A stretch of DNA of 64,000 nucleotides from Candidatus Woesearchaeota archaeon (lineage in GTDB: Archaea > Nanobdellota > Nanobdellia > Woesearchaeales > UBA10216), in assembly GCA_016192915.1 (NCBI GenBank), contig JACPTF010000013.1, positions 20,959 to 84,958 on the forward strand, written 5' to 3'. The notes beneath the pieces are model-generated. The model saw only the letters and a program-made list of their open reading frames with translations. It did no database searches and was not told the DNA's origin. Position 1 is the first letter of the stretch, and every line of letters begins with the position of its first letter. Made by a program: the position numbers and the translations under genes. Below, in pieces: positions 23,315-32,210 of this stretch.

Positions 23315-24277
23315 ATGTTCGCGCTGCTCAGCAGGACAGCTTACCGGCTGCATGAAATAGACCCGGCAGCATGGGGCACTATTGGCGAAGCAGAATGGGA
23401 AAAAATTGCTTTTGTCGACGGAGGGAACGCCTCAATAATCAAAACTCCTGCTGCAGAGCTGCAGAGGATAAGGACAGCAGTTGTCACAACCAAAAAAAAC
23501 AGGCTCACAGGGGCAGCCCAGAAGGAAGGCTACCTGCTTGCCAAGCTGCAGCCAGACAGCAGCGGGAAAATCCAGTGCATGGCAGAGCTTACCGAATCCA
23601 CGCTTGAAATAAGCAGCAGTGAGCTAAGCAGCATTGGCCTTGAAAGCCCTGGGAACGGAGAAAGCACTGCTGCGCTGGCCAAATTCTGCGAGACAGCCAG
23701 AAGGATTTCTGAGCTAAACACGGCATCGAATGCTGCAAGGCGGCAGAGAGGAGGATTCATTGTGCTTGACGGAACTCTTGAAGCGTTCAATGCAGCCGAG
23801 ATGAAGGCCATGAAGGAGCTAATGGCGGCTGCAGCGGATAATAAGGTCATAATCGGCGCAGTGGCAAAAACGTGCTCGCTACTAACCAACAGCGGAGAAT
23901 CGCTGACGTCCGCTGCAGATGGAATTTCAGAAGGGAAAGATGGCTACGTCATAGTCGCCGAAGGAATAAGCGAGAGGCACAAGGCAGCAGTCGCTGCTGC
24001 AAGGCTGAACAGCTCCTCATCCTACCTTTTCAGAATCGAGGCGGCAACAGCGGAAGACATGAAAAAGCTGCTGCCAGAGCTGAAAAGCCAGTCAAACGAC
24101 TTAGCATTCCCCGGCTACCCGTACGGAATGCTGATGGCAGACAGGTTTGCAAGGATAAGCAACGCGGATGCCGAGCTGACAAAAACAAAGATGCGCGCTA
24201 CGGCAACTGCTGAGGTGAAAGCGCTCCTGAAGCACGAAAAGGCGCTGGATGCGCACAGCATACTGGACCGCATGTGA
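23315..24277 (+). CDS. nurA: NurA-domain nuclease
   Basis: A 320-aa protein of the NurA family, a 5'-3' nuclease that works with HerA and Rad50-Mre11 in end resection. Catalytic-type motifs are AFVDGGNASI near residue 35, GFIVLDGTLEAF near 150, GAVAKTCSLLT near 185 and the C-terminal FPGYPYGMLMADRFARIS. herA is not adjacent here. The stop codon TGA lies within a family 1 hairpin, so the natural C-terminus may have been altered by it. Confidence 0.83.
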   Translation: MFALLSRTAYRLHEIDPAAWGTIGEAEWEKIAFVDGGNASIIKTPAAELQRIRTAVVTTKKNRLTGAAQKEGYLLAKLQPDSSGKIQCMAELTESTLEISSSELSSIGLESPGNGESTAALAKFCETARRISELNTASNAARRQRGGFIVLDGTLEAFNAAEMKAMKELMAAAADNKVIIGAVAKTCSLLTNSGESLTSAADGISEGKDGYVIVAEGISERHKAAVAAARLNSSSSYLFRIEAATAEDMKKLLPELKSQSNDLAFPGYPYGMLMADRFARISNADAELTKTKMRATATAEVKALLKHEKALDAHSILDRM

Positions 24278-24310
24278 CCTTCTTTGGCAAAGAACGTCAA
24301 TCAAGAAAAA
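24271..24310 (+). repeat. Family 1 element supplying the nurA stop codon
   Basis: CATGTGACCTTCTTTGGC-AAAGAACGTCAATCAAGAAAA. Arms GACCTTCTTTG and CAAAGAAcGTC, tail AATCAAGAAA. The nurA TGA is the TGA of this element. Confidence 0.75.
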
Positions 24311-24329
24311 ATAAGCCGGGAAAAAGCAA

Positions 24330-24390
24330 AGTTTAAATAAGCAAAGAAAGCTTTGAATATTCAGCTTATTCGGCTAAAAAAAGGGGGATT
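24330..24390 (+). promoter_or_regulatory. Promoter and Shine-Dalgarno leader of ppsA
   Basis: TATA GTTTAAATAAG (24331-24341) predicts a start near 24362. AAGGGGGAT at 24381-24389 lies 6-8 bases before the TTG start at 24396, which decides in favour of this non-ATG start. Confidence 0.6.
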
Positions 24391-24395
24391 TCGGG

Positions 24396-26819
24396 TTGGC
24401 TAATGGAACTAACGGCAAAAAGAGCGCTCTCATTCTGTGGTTTGATGAGATAGCGATAGAAGACACCCCGCTTGTTGGAGGCAAGAACTCCTCGCTCGGC
24501 GAGATGTTCAGAGAGCTTGGCAGGAAAGGCGTAAACATACCAAACGGCTTCTCAATAACAGCAGCAGCTTACAGGCTATTCGTAAAGGAAGCAGGCGTCG
24601 AAAAAGGCGTGAGGAAAGCCCTTGCAGGGCTCAACATCAAGAATGTCGAAGCTGTTGCGGAAGCAGGCCACAAAGTAAGAGAGCTTATACTTGGAGCAGA
24701 GTTCCCCCAGAAGCTAAAAACCGGGATACTTGAAGCATACGCAAAGCTATGCAAAGAGTACGGCGAACACACCGACGTTGCTGTAAGGAGCTCAGCGACA
24801 GCCGAAGACCTCATCGGCGCCTCTTTCGCAGGGCAGCAGGAATCATACCTCAACATAAAAGGCGAGCACTCTCTCCTGGAAGCGTGCAAGAAATGCTTTG
24901 CCTCGCTTTTCACCAACCGTGCAATAGTGTACAGGCACGAGAAAGGATTCGACCACTTCAAAGTGGCATTGTCAATCGGAGTGCAGAAGATGGTCAGGTC
25001 AGACAAGGCCGGCTCAGGCGTGATATTCACGATAGACACGGAATCAGGGTTCAAGGATGTTGTTGCAATAAGCGCCGGCTACGGCCTTGGGGAGAACATT
25101 GTCAAGGGAAGGATAAACCCGGACGAGTACAGTGTGTTCAAGCCAACCTTGATGAAAGGGCACAAGGCAATCATATCAAAGAAGCTGGGAGACAAAAAGA
25201 TGCGCATGGTGTACAACCAGGAAGGCACGGCAACAACAAGAAACGTAGTTGTCCCGTACGAGGAAAGGAAGCGCTACGTCCTCAATGACGAAGAAATACT
25301 GACGCTGGCAAGGTGGGCGTGCATAGTGGAAAACCACTACTCGCAGAAAAACCGCAAGCCAACTCCAATGGACCTCGAATGGGCAAAGGACGGCTTAACT
25401 GGAGAGCTGTTCATCGTCCAGGCAAGGCCTGAGACAGTGCAGGCAGGTAAGGATGTAACAAAAATCGAAAGATACGTGCTAAAGGAAAAAAGCAAAATAA
25501 TAACCGTGGGGAGAAGCGTTGGAGACAGGATAGGGCAGGGAAAGGCACACATAATCAGGGATGTGAGGCACATAAAACAGTTCAGGCATGGAGAAGTGCT
25601 TGTAACGGAAATGACGGACCCAGACTGGGTGCCTGTCATGAAAATGGCCGCTGCAATCGTGACGAATAGAGGGGGTTCTGCATGCCACGCTGCAATCGTG
25701 AGCAGAGAGCTTGGGATACCATGCGTAGTGGGAACAAACAACGCAACAGAAAAGATAGCAGAAGGGCAGAAGGTAACAGTAAGCTGCAGCGAGGGAGAGG
25801 AAGGCAGGGTATACGAAGGCATGCTCAAGTACGACGTTGAACACCTAGACCTGAAACAGCTGCCGCAGACAAAGACGAAGCTGATGGTGAACATTGGAAG
25901 CCCTGAAGAGGCGTTCAAGTACAGCTTCTTGCCAGTCGAAGGCGTAGGGCTGGCGAGGGAGGAGTTCATAATAAACAGCTACATAGCAATACACCCGCTC
26001 GCGCTTGTTGAATACGACAACCTGAAAGACGTTGTAGCGAAGAAAACCATAGAAGGGCTCACGTACTGCTACAAGGACAAAAAGCAATACTTCATTGATA
26101 GGTTGGCAGAGGGAATATCAACAATCGCAGCTGCATTCTACCCCAAAGACGTAATCGTGAGGATGAGCGACTTCAAAAGCAATGAATATGCGAACCTCAT
26201 CGGAGGACATGCCTTTGAGCCGAAGGAAGACAACCCCATGCTGGGGTGGAGAGGCGCTTCAAGGTACTACAGCGGGCGCTACAAAAAAGCGTTCGAGCTG
26301 GAATGCAAGGCACTGATAAAAGCCAGGGAGGAGATTGGGCTCACAAACGTGAAGGTAATGGTGCCAATGTGCCGCACACCGGAAGAAGGCAAGAAAGTCA
26401 TTGCCGTAATGGCAGCCAACGGCCTGAAACAGCACAAAAACGGGCTTGAGGTATACGTGATGTGCGAGGTGCCAAGCAACGTAATCCTCGCAGAGCAGTT
26501 TGCCGAGATATTCGACGGCTTCAGCATAGGAAGCAACGACCTGACGCAGTTCACGCTCGCAGTTGACCGCGACTCGGAACTGATAAGCCAAATATTCAAC
26601 GAAAGAAACGATGCTGTGAAGTGGATGGTAAAGCACGTCATCGAAGTTGCCAAAAAGAAGAAAAGGAAGATCGGAATTTGCGGAGAGGCCCCTTCGACGT
26701 ATGAGGATTTTGCAAAATTTTTGGTAGATTGCGGTATTGACAGCATTTCCTTAAGCCCGGATGCTGTGGTGAGGACGCTGATGGTGGTGGCGAAGAAGGA
26801 AAAGCGGATGCAGCGATAA
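24396..26819 (+). CDS. ppsA: Phosphoenolpyruvate synthase
   Basis: An 807-aa enzyme converting pyruvate, ATP and water to PEP, AMP and phosphate (gluconeogenic direction). It has the N-terminal ATP-grasp domain (VGGKNSSLGEMFREL, VAVRSSATAEDLIGASFAGQQ), the swivelling phosphohistidine domain TNRGGSACHAAIVSRELGIP, and the C-terminal barrel with GSNDLTQFTLAVDRDS and GICGEAPSTYEDFA. The usual CGQAPS motif reads CGEAPS here, but the catalytic Cys is kept. The start is TTG with a strong Shine-Dalgarno sequence. Confidence 0.95.
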   Translation: MANGTNGKKSALILWFDEIAIEDTPLVGGKNSSLGEMFRELGRKGVNIPNGFSITAAAYRLFVKEAGVEKGVRKALAGLNIKNVEAVAEAGHKVRELILGAEFPQKLKTGILEAYAKLCKEYGEHTDVAVRSSATAEDLIGASFAGQQESYLNIKGEHSLLEACKKCFASLFTNRAIVYRHEKGFDHFKVALSIGVQKMVRSDKAGSGVIFTIDTESGFKDVVAISAGYGLGENIVKGRINPDEYSVFKPTLMKGHKAIISKKLGDKKMRMVYNQEGTATTRNVVVPYEERKRYVLNDEEILTLARWACIVENHYSQKNRKPTPMDLEWAKDGLTGELFIVQARPETVQAGKDVTKIERYVLKEKSKIITVGRSVGDRIGQGKAHIIRDVRHIKQFRHGEVLVTEMTDPDWVPVMKMAAAIVTNRGGSACHAAIVSRELGIPCVVGTNNATEKIAEGQKVTVSCSEGEEGRVYEGMLKYDVEHLDLKQLPQTKTKLMVNIGSPEEAFKYSFLPVEGVGLAREEFIINSYIAIHPLALVEYDNLKDVVAKKTIEGLTYCYKDKKQYFIDRLAEGISTIAAAFYPKDVIVRMSDFKSNEYANLIGGHAFEPKEDNPMLGWRGASRYYSGRYKKAFELECKALIKAREEIGLTNVKVMVPMCRTPEEGKKVIAVMAANGLKQHKNGLEVYVMCEVPSNVILAEQFAEIFDGFSIGSNDLTQFTLAVDRDSELISQIFNERNDAVKWMVKHVIEVAKKKKRKIGICGEAPSTYEDFAKFLVDCGIDSISLSPDAVVRTLMVVAKKEKRMQR

Positions 26820-26824
26820 AAGGC

Positions 26825-28696
26825 TTAGATTTTAACTTCCATTCTTACGTAAGTCTCTCTTAGCTCTCCAGCTCCGAGCTGTTCCTCACCCAAACGAACG
26901 CCGCCAAGCCTTTCGACAAGCCCGTCAATCCCGACAGACTTTCGAGCTAAGAGAGATACAGCTTCATAACCTTTCCCTTTTGCTTCTGAACGAAAGCGCG
27001 TCAGCAAATGCAGAAATGCAAGCGGATATTCTCCCTGCGCAGCCACGCTTTCAATGTGCAAAGTGCCATCTTTTGGATAAGAAACAAGGTAGCCAACAAC
27101 AATTCCTTCTTTGTTTTCACAAGCTAAGTTTATGCCATTCTGCAAAAAGGCAGACGTTAAAGAATCAGGGTCTCTAAGATATTCTGGAAGTGATGCTACT
27201 TCCACGAGAAGAATCTGCTCCAAATCGCGCTGTACCGCTGGCCTGACTGAAAATCCAGAAGGAAATTTAGCAGCAATTTGAGAACTTCCCAGAGCATAAA
27301 CGGTTACTTCACTAAAAGAATTGCCAGCCTTACCATTAAAAGCCTCTAGATAAAGAGGATTTCCTGTTTCGGAAGGAAGCCTAAGCTTAACCCTCCTTTG
27401 CTCAAGTGAGAAGCTGCGCAGATAATTAAAAAATTTTACAGGCACTGAGCTAGCCCCTGTGAACCTCGGATTAACAAGGACATCATGTTCAACTCCGTCA
27501 ATTGATGCTGCAAATGAGTTAATTGCCTGATAGGCGAGATTTTTCCAGACAGACTCTCTAATACGCTGAAGAGTCTCTCCGCCCTCAACAGAGTCAACAA
27601 GCACATAACGCTTTCCACGAACATCTTCTACAAAGGCCAGAATGGCAACCCCTACCGGATCAAGGGCTTTTCCTCTGCTGATGGGCACGAAGTGCAACAA
27701 AGCAACGTCAGGACTTATCAGATAACTAAGAGAAGCAGTTTTATATTCTCCGGCAGGAAAGAATGGGCAAGCCATAAAGCGGTGGTTATCATAAAGGTCA
27801 CTAAGTGTGCCTGTCTGAGCCCTTACAACCAATTTGTCAAACGACACATCACCAGTAAAAAGGCTTTCAACACCACTAATCAGTTCACTAACAGCGTTAT
27901 GACGATACGTTTCCTTTAAAGTCCTTAAAACGTTAAGAGCAGCTTCCTGATTTCTATTACGAATTCCTCCGAAATCATTCTGCACCATTCTAAATGCTTT
28001 CTTTCGAGAAACGTGGTGGTGACCTACAAAGCGTTGCACTTCAGCTATCTTTCCAGCATCAAACATCTCTGCTGCCCTAGCGACCTTTTCGGCGTCCCCG
28101 CTTATTAGCACATCGACAATGCTCTGTGCAACTTCAAAAGGGTCCGCCCTTTCCTTCAATCCTGTTATTGAAGCTTCTGCATAAACTGCGCCAAGAGGAA
28201 AAGGTTTTATGGGTTTGCAGTCTGAATTAAGATAGCTAATTGCAAATCTAGATAGAGCGGTTCCGGTAACTCGAAGCTCTGGAGCAATGTCCTTTGCTAT
28301 ATCAGAATAGTCAATCGGGAAAAAGTCCACTACTTGCTCAATTGACAGACCTTGAGGTGCAACACCTGTCCTCTCTTGCCACAACTGCATAATCATACCT
28401 TTAGCTTCGTCGAGCTGCGAGTCCGAAAGCCCAAGGGCTGGTGCGTCGTTCAGATTAGAAGTAAAAAGATGTCTGAAATAGATTAAGCCCCACGACAAAA
28501 ATTGCTGAAAATCCAAACCGGCAATTACTTCCTTTTCTTCTTCGTCATAGCTATCGGCAATAGTTTTCTTAATGTGATTAAATGCTGCTGATAAATCAAA
28601 ATGCTTTCCAGTAACTCTGCAATCCGCCCATACCATAAACACTGCTTCGGGCATAACTGAGCTTTCGAGGTCGGAGGTTAATGTCCTCATGTCCAT
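26825..28696 (-). CDS. Large protein of unknown function with C-terminal GNAT acetyltransferase domain
   Basis: A 623-aa protein. The last roughly 150 residues (FSVRPAVQRDLEQILLVEVASLP, then GIVVGYLVSYPKDGTLHIESVAAQGEYP) look like a GNAT N-acetyltransferase. The first roughly 470 residues are not recognised; they are mixed alpha/beta and contain FVGHHHVSRKKAF near residue 220 and a compact region ISPDVALLHFVPISRG..VAILAFVEDVRGKRYVLVDSVEG near 330-380 that could be a second acyltransferase- or protease-like fold. Leaderless start 27 bases from TATA GCTTTTAAATC. Codon and base use appear less GC-rich than neighbours. Confidence 0.65.
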   Translation of the reverse strand: MDMRTLTSDLESSVMPEAVFMVWADCRVTGKHFDLSAAFNHIKKTIADSYDEEEKEVIAGLDFQQFLSWGLIYFRHLFTSNLNDAPALGLSDSQLDEAKGMIMQLWQERTGVAPQGLSIEQVVDFFPIDYSDIAKDIAPELRVTGTALSRFAISYLNSDCKPIKPFPLGAVYAEASITGLKERADPFEVAQSIVDVLISGDAEKVARAAEMFDAGKIAEVQRFVGHHHVSRKKAFRMVQNDFGGIRNRNQEAALNVLRTLKETYRHNAVSELISGVESLFTGDVSFDKLVVRAQTGTLSDLYDNHRFMACPFFPAGEYKTASLSYLISPDVALLHFVPISRGKALDPVGVAILAFVEDVRGKRYVLVDSVEGGETLQRIRESVWKNLAYQAINSFAASIDGVEHDVLVNPRFTGASSVPVKFFNYLRSFSLEQRRVKLRLPSETGNPLYLEAFNGKAGNSFSEVTVYALGSSQIAAKFPSGFSVRPAVQRDLEQILLVEVASLPEYLRDPDSLTSAFLQNGINLACENKEGIVVGYLVSYPKDGTLHIESVAAQGEYPLAFLHLLTRFRSEAKGKGYEAVSLLARKSVGIDGLVERLGGVRLGEEQLGAGELRETYVRMEVKI

Positions 28697-28746
28697 AATA
28701 ACGGGGTAACGTGGAATGATTTAAAAGCTTTTTTGAAACTCGATAC

Positions 28747-28879
28747 TGTCAAGTTAAGCGTGTTGGTTGGCTAACCGTGCCTGAGTTGCACTAAGGTTCA
28801 CTTCTCCTTCCCTCGGTAACCGAAGAGGAGAGAAGTGAAGTCGGCACGACCACGGTTAGCTTTCCCACTTAACTTGACA
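28747..28879. repeat. Nested palindrome overlapping the nucS 3' end
   Basis: Three nested stems: TGTCAAGTTAAG (28747-28758) with CTTAACTTGACA (28868-28879); GGCTAACCGTG (28769-28779) with CACGGTTAGC (28851-28860); TTCACTTCTC (28797-28806) with GAGAGAAGTGAA (28828-28839). The central part contains a further CCTCGGT-aac-CGAAGAGG hairpin. It encodes the last residues and the stop of nucS. Confidence 0.75.
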
Positions 28880-29616
28880 ACACCTTGAAACTCCCCTAGA
28901 CTCTTCTGACCCCTGCTGAAGCGCTCAAGATACTTTGGCGGAGCTATCTTGCGGTACTCAAAGCCGTTGTCTGTCAGCATCTGCAAGGTATTGGCAGAGA
29001 TTTCGGGAGCAGCGATAATGCCGCGCACCTTGTCAACGCCTTTCAGCTGCTTTATTTTCTTCACGTACCGCTGAAGCTGCTCAACCGCCCTGAAATCGGC
29101 AGCGTAGCGCTTGCATTCGACCACAACCAGAATGTTGTTTTTATCGTAACCGAAAACGTCAATAAAGCCGTATTTTGTGTGCTCCTCACGGCTGAGGGGC
29201 CTGAAGCCAGGCTCAACCAGTTCAGGGTTGTCATAAATCATGTCAGACATGTCCCTTTCAGAGCCAACCAGCTGAAGCTTTGCGCTGTCTTCCAGCTGCA
29301 GCTGCTGGAAGGAATGAACTTTTGAAATAAAGATATCCATGAATTCCTTTAACGGGAGATTGCTGCAATGAAGAACAAGTTTTCCCTCAGCCTTCGCCAG
29401 AACATAGCTTGTGCCTTCCTTCATATAATTTATCGGATTGCTGCCGCTTGGCTGGTGAATAAGCAGCGTCTTGTCGGATTTAATTATGATAAGCCTGTCG
29501 CCGCTGCCAAGAAAGCTCTCAGCCCTGCCGCTGTAATGGATTTCGCAGCTGCAGCTTAGAAGTATGACGCTGTTCCTATTGAGCGCATCGTTAAAAACTG
29601 CAGTATCAAGCTCCAT
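28798..29616 (-). CDS. nucS: NucS mismatch-type endonuclease with extended C-terminus
   Basis: About 272 aa. The N-terminal beta domain is followed by the RecB-like nuclease core HTKYGFIDVFGYDKNNILVVVECKR (catalytic D, E, K) and later QLQRYVKKIK. After the core, RGQKSLGEF matches the PCNA-binding motif that ends NucS proteins. Here about 25 further residues follow (GVVKLSGKANRGRADFTS and beyond), encoded by a nested palindrome. The start at 29616 is 27 bases from TATA CTTTTTATC; the frame is open to 29634. Confidence 0.88.
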   Translation of the reverse strand: MELDTAVFNDALNRNSVILLSCSCEIHYSGRAESFLGSGDRLIIIKSDKTLLIHQPSGSNPINYMKEGTSYVLAKAEGKLVLHCSNLPLKEFMDIFISKVHSFQQLQLEDSAKLQLVGSERDMSDMIYDNPELVEPGFRPLSREEHTKYGFIDVFGYDKNNILVVVECKRYAADFRAVEQLQRYVKKIKQLKGVDKVRGIIAAPEISANTLQMLTDNGFEYRKIAPPKYLERFSRGQKSLGEFQGVVKLSGKANRGRADFTSLLFGYRGKEK

Positions 29617-29666
29617 GGCTGCAGCGGGAAACACAACGGGATAAAAAGTTTATTGCCAAACCAGTT

Positions 29667-30116
29667 CTAGAATTCCAGTTTATTGACCCAGTCCGGTATT
29701 TTACCATCTTCTACCTTGTCGTACTGCGGCCAGTAAGGCTTAATGTCGATGACAGGGGTCCCATCCAATGTATCCAGGCCCTTTACCCTAATTTTGTTTC
29801 CCTCATGGCCAATCAGCCTTACGGTTGTGATTGCAATCGGGTTTGGCCTTCCCGGGCAGCGGCAGGCAAAAATGCCAATGATTGGCACGTTCGGGTTGCC
29901 CTGAGGCCTGTGCTGGATAACATGCTCCTTAACCCTGTCCATCCAGTAGACGATGATAACGTGGGAATAATCGTCAATGCCCTTCAACGCCTCAGTAAAT
30001 TTCTCATCAACTATAATCTCGGAAACCTCATTGGCAAAGTTCCCAAACCTGGGCGCTTTGACATTGTTTTTTACAAAACCTATTGGTTTAAGGGTGATTT
30101 CATTCATAACGGTCAT
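29667..30116 (-). CDS. TrmO/TsaA-family tRNA methyltransferase (UPF0066)
   Basis: A 149-aa single-domain TrmO-like beta-barrel protein, expected to N6-methylate t6A37 in tRNA using SAM. Family motifs are LKPIGFVKNN, IIVYWMDRV, GIFACRCPGRPNPIAITTVRL and LDTLDGTPVIDIKPYWP. The ATG at 30116 overlaps the stop of the upstream membrane gene (ATGA), indicating coupling. An internal ATG at 30107 is an alternative. Confidence 0.88.
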   Translation of the reverse strand: MTVMNEITLKPIGFVKNNVKAPRFGNFANEVSEIIVDEKFTEALKGIDDYSHVIIVYWMDRVKEHVIQHRPQGNPNVPIIGIFACRCPGRPNPIAITTVRLIGHEGNKIRVKGLDTLDGTPVIDIKPYWPQYDKVEDGKIPDWVNKLEF

Positions 30117-30610
30117 TTCCTCTTTATCGGCTTGTAAAGCCATAGGGCCGCCAAAGCTGAAACAATGATTAAGAGAATAAGCAATAACGTCAGAAGAGCA
30201 TTATTAACATTCCCTAAGCCATAAGAGTAGGAAGCGCCCATCATGCCAGCTCCGCCAGCCCCCATCATGCCACCCATCCCCACGCCCATCATGCCTGTGC
30301 TTAATTCGCCACAGTACATTGTCTTAGCGAGACTTATGTGAAACTTCTCTTCTGTTTCCGAACCTTCCTCAAGCCCCATCCTCTGGTGCATGAACTCATG
30401 AGCCTCTCCAGGATGCATCTGCTCCATGTAGTATTCGCCAATCCCTTCAAGCTGTTCGTCACTCAACTCATCGCAGGCAATGTTCGAACTGACAAGCTTT
30501 TTTGTCTCATTAAAGTCAGCAGCATGCGCAAACGCAAAGGCTGCAGCGAGTGCAAATGCTGCAGTTACGACTAATATAAGCAATGCAAGCTGCAAACCAC
30601 TCCCGGCCAT
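30113..30610 (-). CDS. Small secreted/membrane protein with Met/Gly-rich segment
   Basis: About 165 aa from MAGSGLQLALLILVV. It has an N-terminal signal-like helix, a soluble middle with DELSDEQLEGIGEYYMEQMHPGE and EFMHQRMGLEEGS, a methionine- and glycine-rich stretch (MMGVGMGGMMGAGG), then a C-terminal membrane span. His/Met-rich proteins of this layout occur near metal handling genes, but no metal function is shown here. The start at 30610 is 27 bases from TATA ATTTAAAT (30633-30640); an ATG at 30622 is less well placed. Confidence 0.65.
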   Translation of the reverse strand: MAGSGLQLALLILVVTAAFALAAAFAFAHAADFNETKKLVSSNIACDELSDEQLEGIGEYYMEQMHPGEAHEFMHQRMGLEEGSETEEKFHISLAKTMYCGELSTGMMGVGMGGMMGAGGAGMMGASYSYGLGNVNNALLTLLLILLIIVSALAALWLYKPIKRK

Positions 30611-30720
30611 AACTGCAGACATGCAAACCCTTATTTAAATGCTTTTTGGAAAAAACCAGGGGAAGGTTGAAAAGGAAAAGAGAGGAAAAAGAAAAAGAAA
30701 AATCAAAAAAAGAAAAGGCC

Positions 30721-30867
30721 TTATGCCTTTCCCAGAATCCTGAAAACCTTTGTGCCGCACTTCGGGCACGTGCCCTTCATGGCCTTCATGCCGTTCTTCA
30801 TCGTGACTTCCTTTCCATCCTTAATCTGGACCTGCTTCTTGCACTTCATGCACCTTCCTTCAACCAT
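30721..30867 (-). CDS. DUF5679-type small zinc-ribbon protein (48 aa)
   Basis: MVEGRCMKCKKQVQIKDGKE, then TCPKCGTKVFRILGKA: a four-cysteine zinc ribbon with the CMKC and CPKC knuckles typical of DUF5679 proteins found across archaea. 48 residues, basic. Function unknown. Confidence 0.75.
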   Translation of the reverse strand: MVEGRCMKCKKQVQIKDGKEVTMKNGMKAMKGTCPKCGTKVFRILGKA

Positions 30868-31005
30868 CCGCTTCACCTCACACTTCAAAGTTTAAGATAT
30901 TATAAACAAATACGGCTGCTGCCTTTTACTATTTAAAGCTTTGCCACACAAGCAATAAATTCAATATGGAAAAGTATTTATGCTATAGCTAAACCGTGCC
31001 AAGGC

Positions 31006-31347
31006 ATGAAACGCGGAAGACCGCAAGGAAGCCCTGTAAGGCAGAACGTAACAGAGCTTCTAAGCCAGTTTGGAGAGCTTCACGGCTACGATGTTTACAA
31101 GCATTATGCCAAGCTATTTCCAAAGGTGAGCATGAGGGCAGTTTACTACAGCCTCCGCAACGGCGTCAAAAAAGGCTACTTTAAAATTGCAAAAGTGGAA
31201 AGGCAACATGGCAGCTACAGCTGGGGGCCTGAGGCGCAGCGGGTGTACTACGCGCTTGGGGAAACGGCAAAGCCAGTCGGGGATGCAAAAGTGAAAAAGT
31301 ATTTTGAAGATTTTACAGCATCCAAAAATCAAAAAGGAGCCTCCTGA
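31006..31347 (+). CDS. Winged-helix DNA-binding-like protein
   Basis: A 113-aa basic protein starting MKRGRPQGSPVRQNVTELL. The segment GELHGYDVYKHYAKLFPKVSMRAVYYSLRN has the helix-turn-helix pattern of a PadR-like winged helix, followed by KGYFKIAKVE and a conserved-looking GPEAQRVYYALGETA. Leaderless start 27 bases from TATA AAAGTATTTAT (30971-30981). Likely a small transcription regulator, but the target is unknown. Confidence 0.7.
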   Translation: MKRGRPQGSPVRQNVTELLSQFGELHGYDVYKHYAKLFPKVSMRAVYYSLRNGVKKGYFKIAKVERQHGSYSWGPEAQRVYYALGETAKPVGDAKVKKYFEDFTASKNQKGAS

Positions 31348-31456
31348 GTCTTAAGCCTCAGGATTGGGGCAAAGGAACTGAGAGACTAAGTGAGAAAATA
31401 GATGATACTTTGTACTGAACGAAGGGAAATCAAAATATCCCCAGTTTCAGCCACGG

Positions 31457-32161
31457 TTATTTACTTTTTATCATTTTTATTACTTTCCTCAAAAATCCCA
31501 GCAGCGCGTACATTTCACGCTTGGTGAGGAAAGCCTTGCTTATCAGCCTGGACCAAACCATGCTTTGGATCTCTCGCTTGCCCTCAAGGCCAAAATCCAT
31601 CCTTGCCAAAATAGCATTCGCCATGGACATTGCAAGCCCCTTTTCATGCCTGGATGACAGCGTGATATGGCTCCTAATGCTTGTTGCTGACTTGAACAAC
31701 TCATAAAGAATTATGGCGACAGAATGAGAAAGGTTAAGGGCAGGATACTTTTTTGATGACTGGATAGTAACCAGAACATCACATGCCGCAATCTCACTTG
31801 TCGTAAGGCCGCTGCTTTCTCTCCCAAACACAATGGCAATTTTGCCTCTCTTGCCCTTCAGCTGCCGGGCGAACTGGTTCGGAGCAATGGGGGAGCGCAC
31901 AACATTGTAGTCGCTTCCCAGATCGGAAGTGGTTGCAACAGCACAATCGAATTTCCTTATGCAGCTGCCGAAGTTTTTCACGACCACGGCCTCTTTCAGA
32001 ACATCCCTCGCGTGCATTGCCCTGCCGTAAGCCTCTCCGTCAAGATGGCTGCACTTTGGATTAACAAGCAGCAGCTGCCTGACTCCAAAGTTCTTCATTA
32101 CCCTGGCAACTGAACCAATGTTGCCTGGAGTTTCGGGCTCAACGAGCACAACAGATAGCAT
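31457..32161 (-). CDS. trmJ: TrmJ-like SPOUT RNA methyltransferase
   Basis: About 234 aa. The SPOUT core is seen in MLSVVLVEPETPGNIGSVARVMKNFG, IAIVFGRESSGLTTSEI and YPALNLSHSVAIILYEL, which correspond to motifs 1-3 of the TrmH/TrmJ family (2'-O-methylation of tRNA). The C-terminal helical extension is present. The frame opens upstream to 32278, but the ATG at 32161, 27 bases from TATA TTTTAAATAC, is where homologues start. Confidence 0.85.
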   Translation of the reverse strand: MLSVVLVEPETPGNIGSVARVMKNFGVRQLLLVNPKCSHLDGEAYGRAMHARDVLKEAVVVKNFGSCIRKFDCAVATTSDLGSDYNVVRSPIAPNQFARQLKGKRGKIAIVFGRESSGLTTSEIAACDVLVTIQSSKKYPALNLSHSVAIILYELFKSATSIRSHITLSSRHEKGLAMSMANAILARMDFGLEGKREIQSMVWSRLISKAFLTKREMYALLGFLRKVIKMIKSK

Positions 32162-32210
32162 TGGAAGAAGGGGAAAGGCGCCGTATTTAAAACTTCGGTG
32201 ACGTGTTGCC

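Noticed and set aside
31390..31430. C/D box-like motifs (GATGATA, CTGA) between the winged-helix and trmJ genes
   Set aside because: The spacing between the boxes is too short for a guide region and no second C'/D' pair is present.
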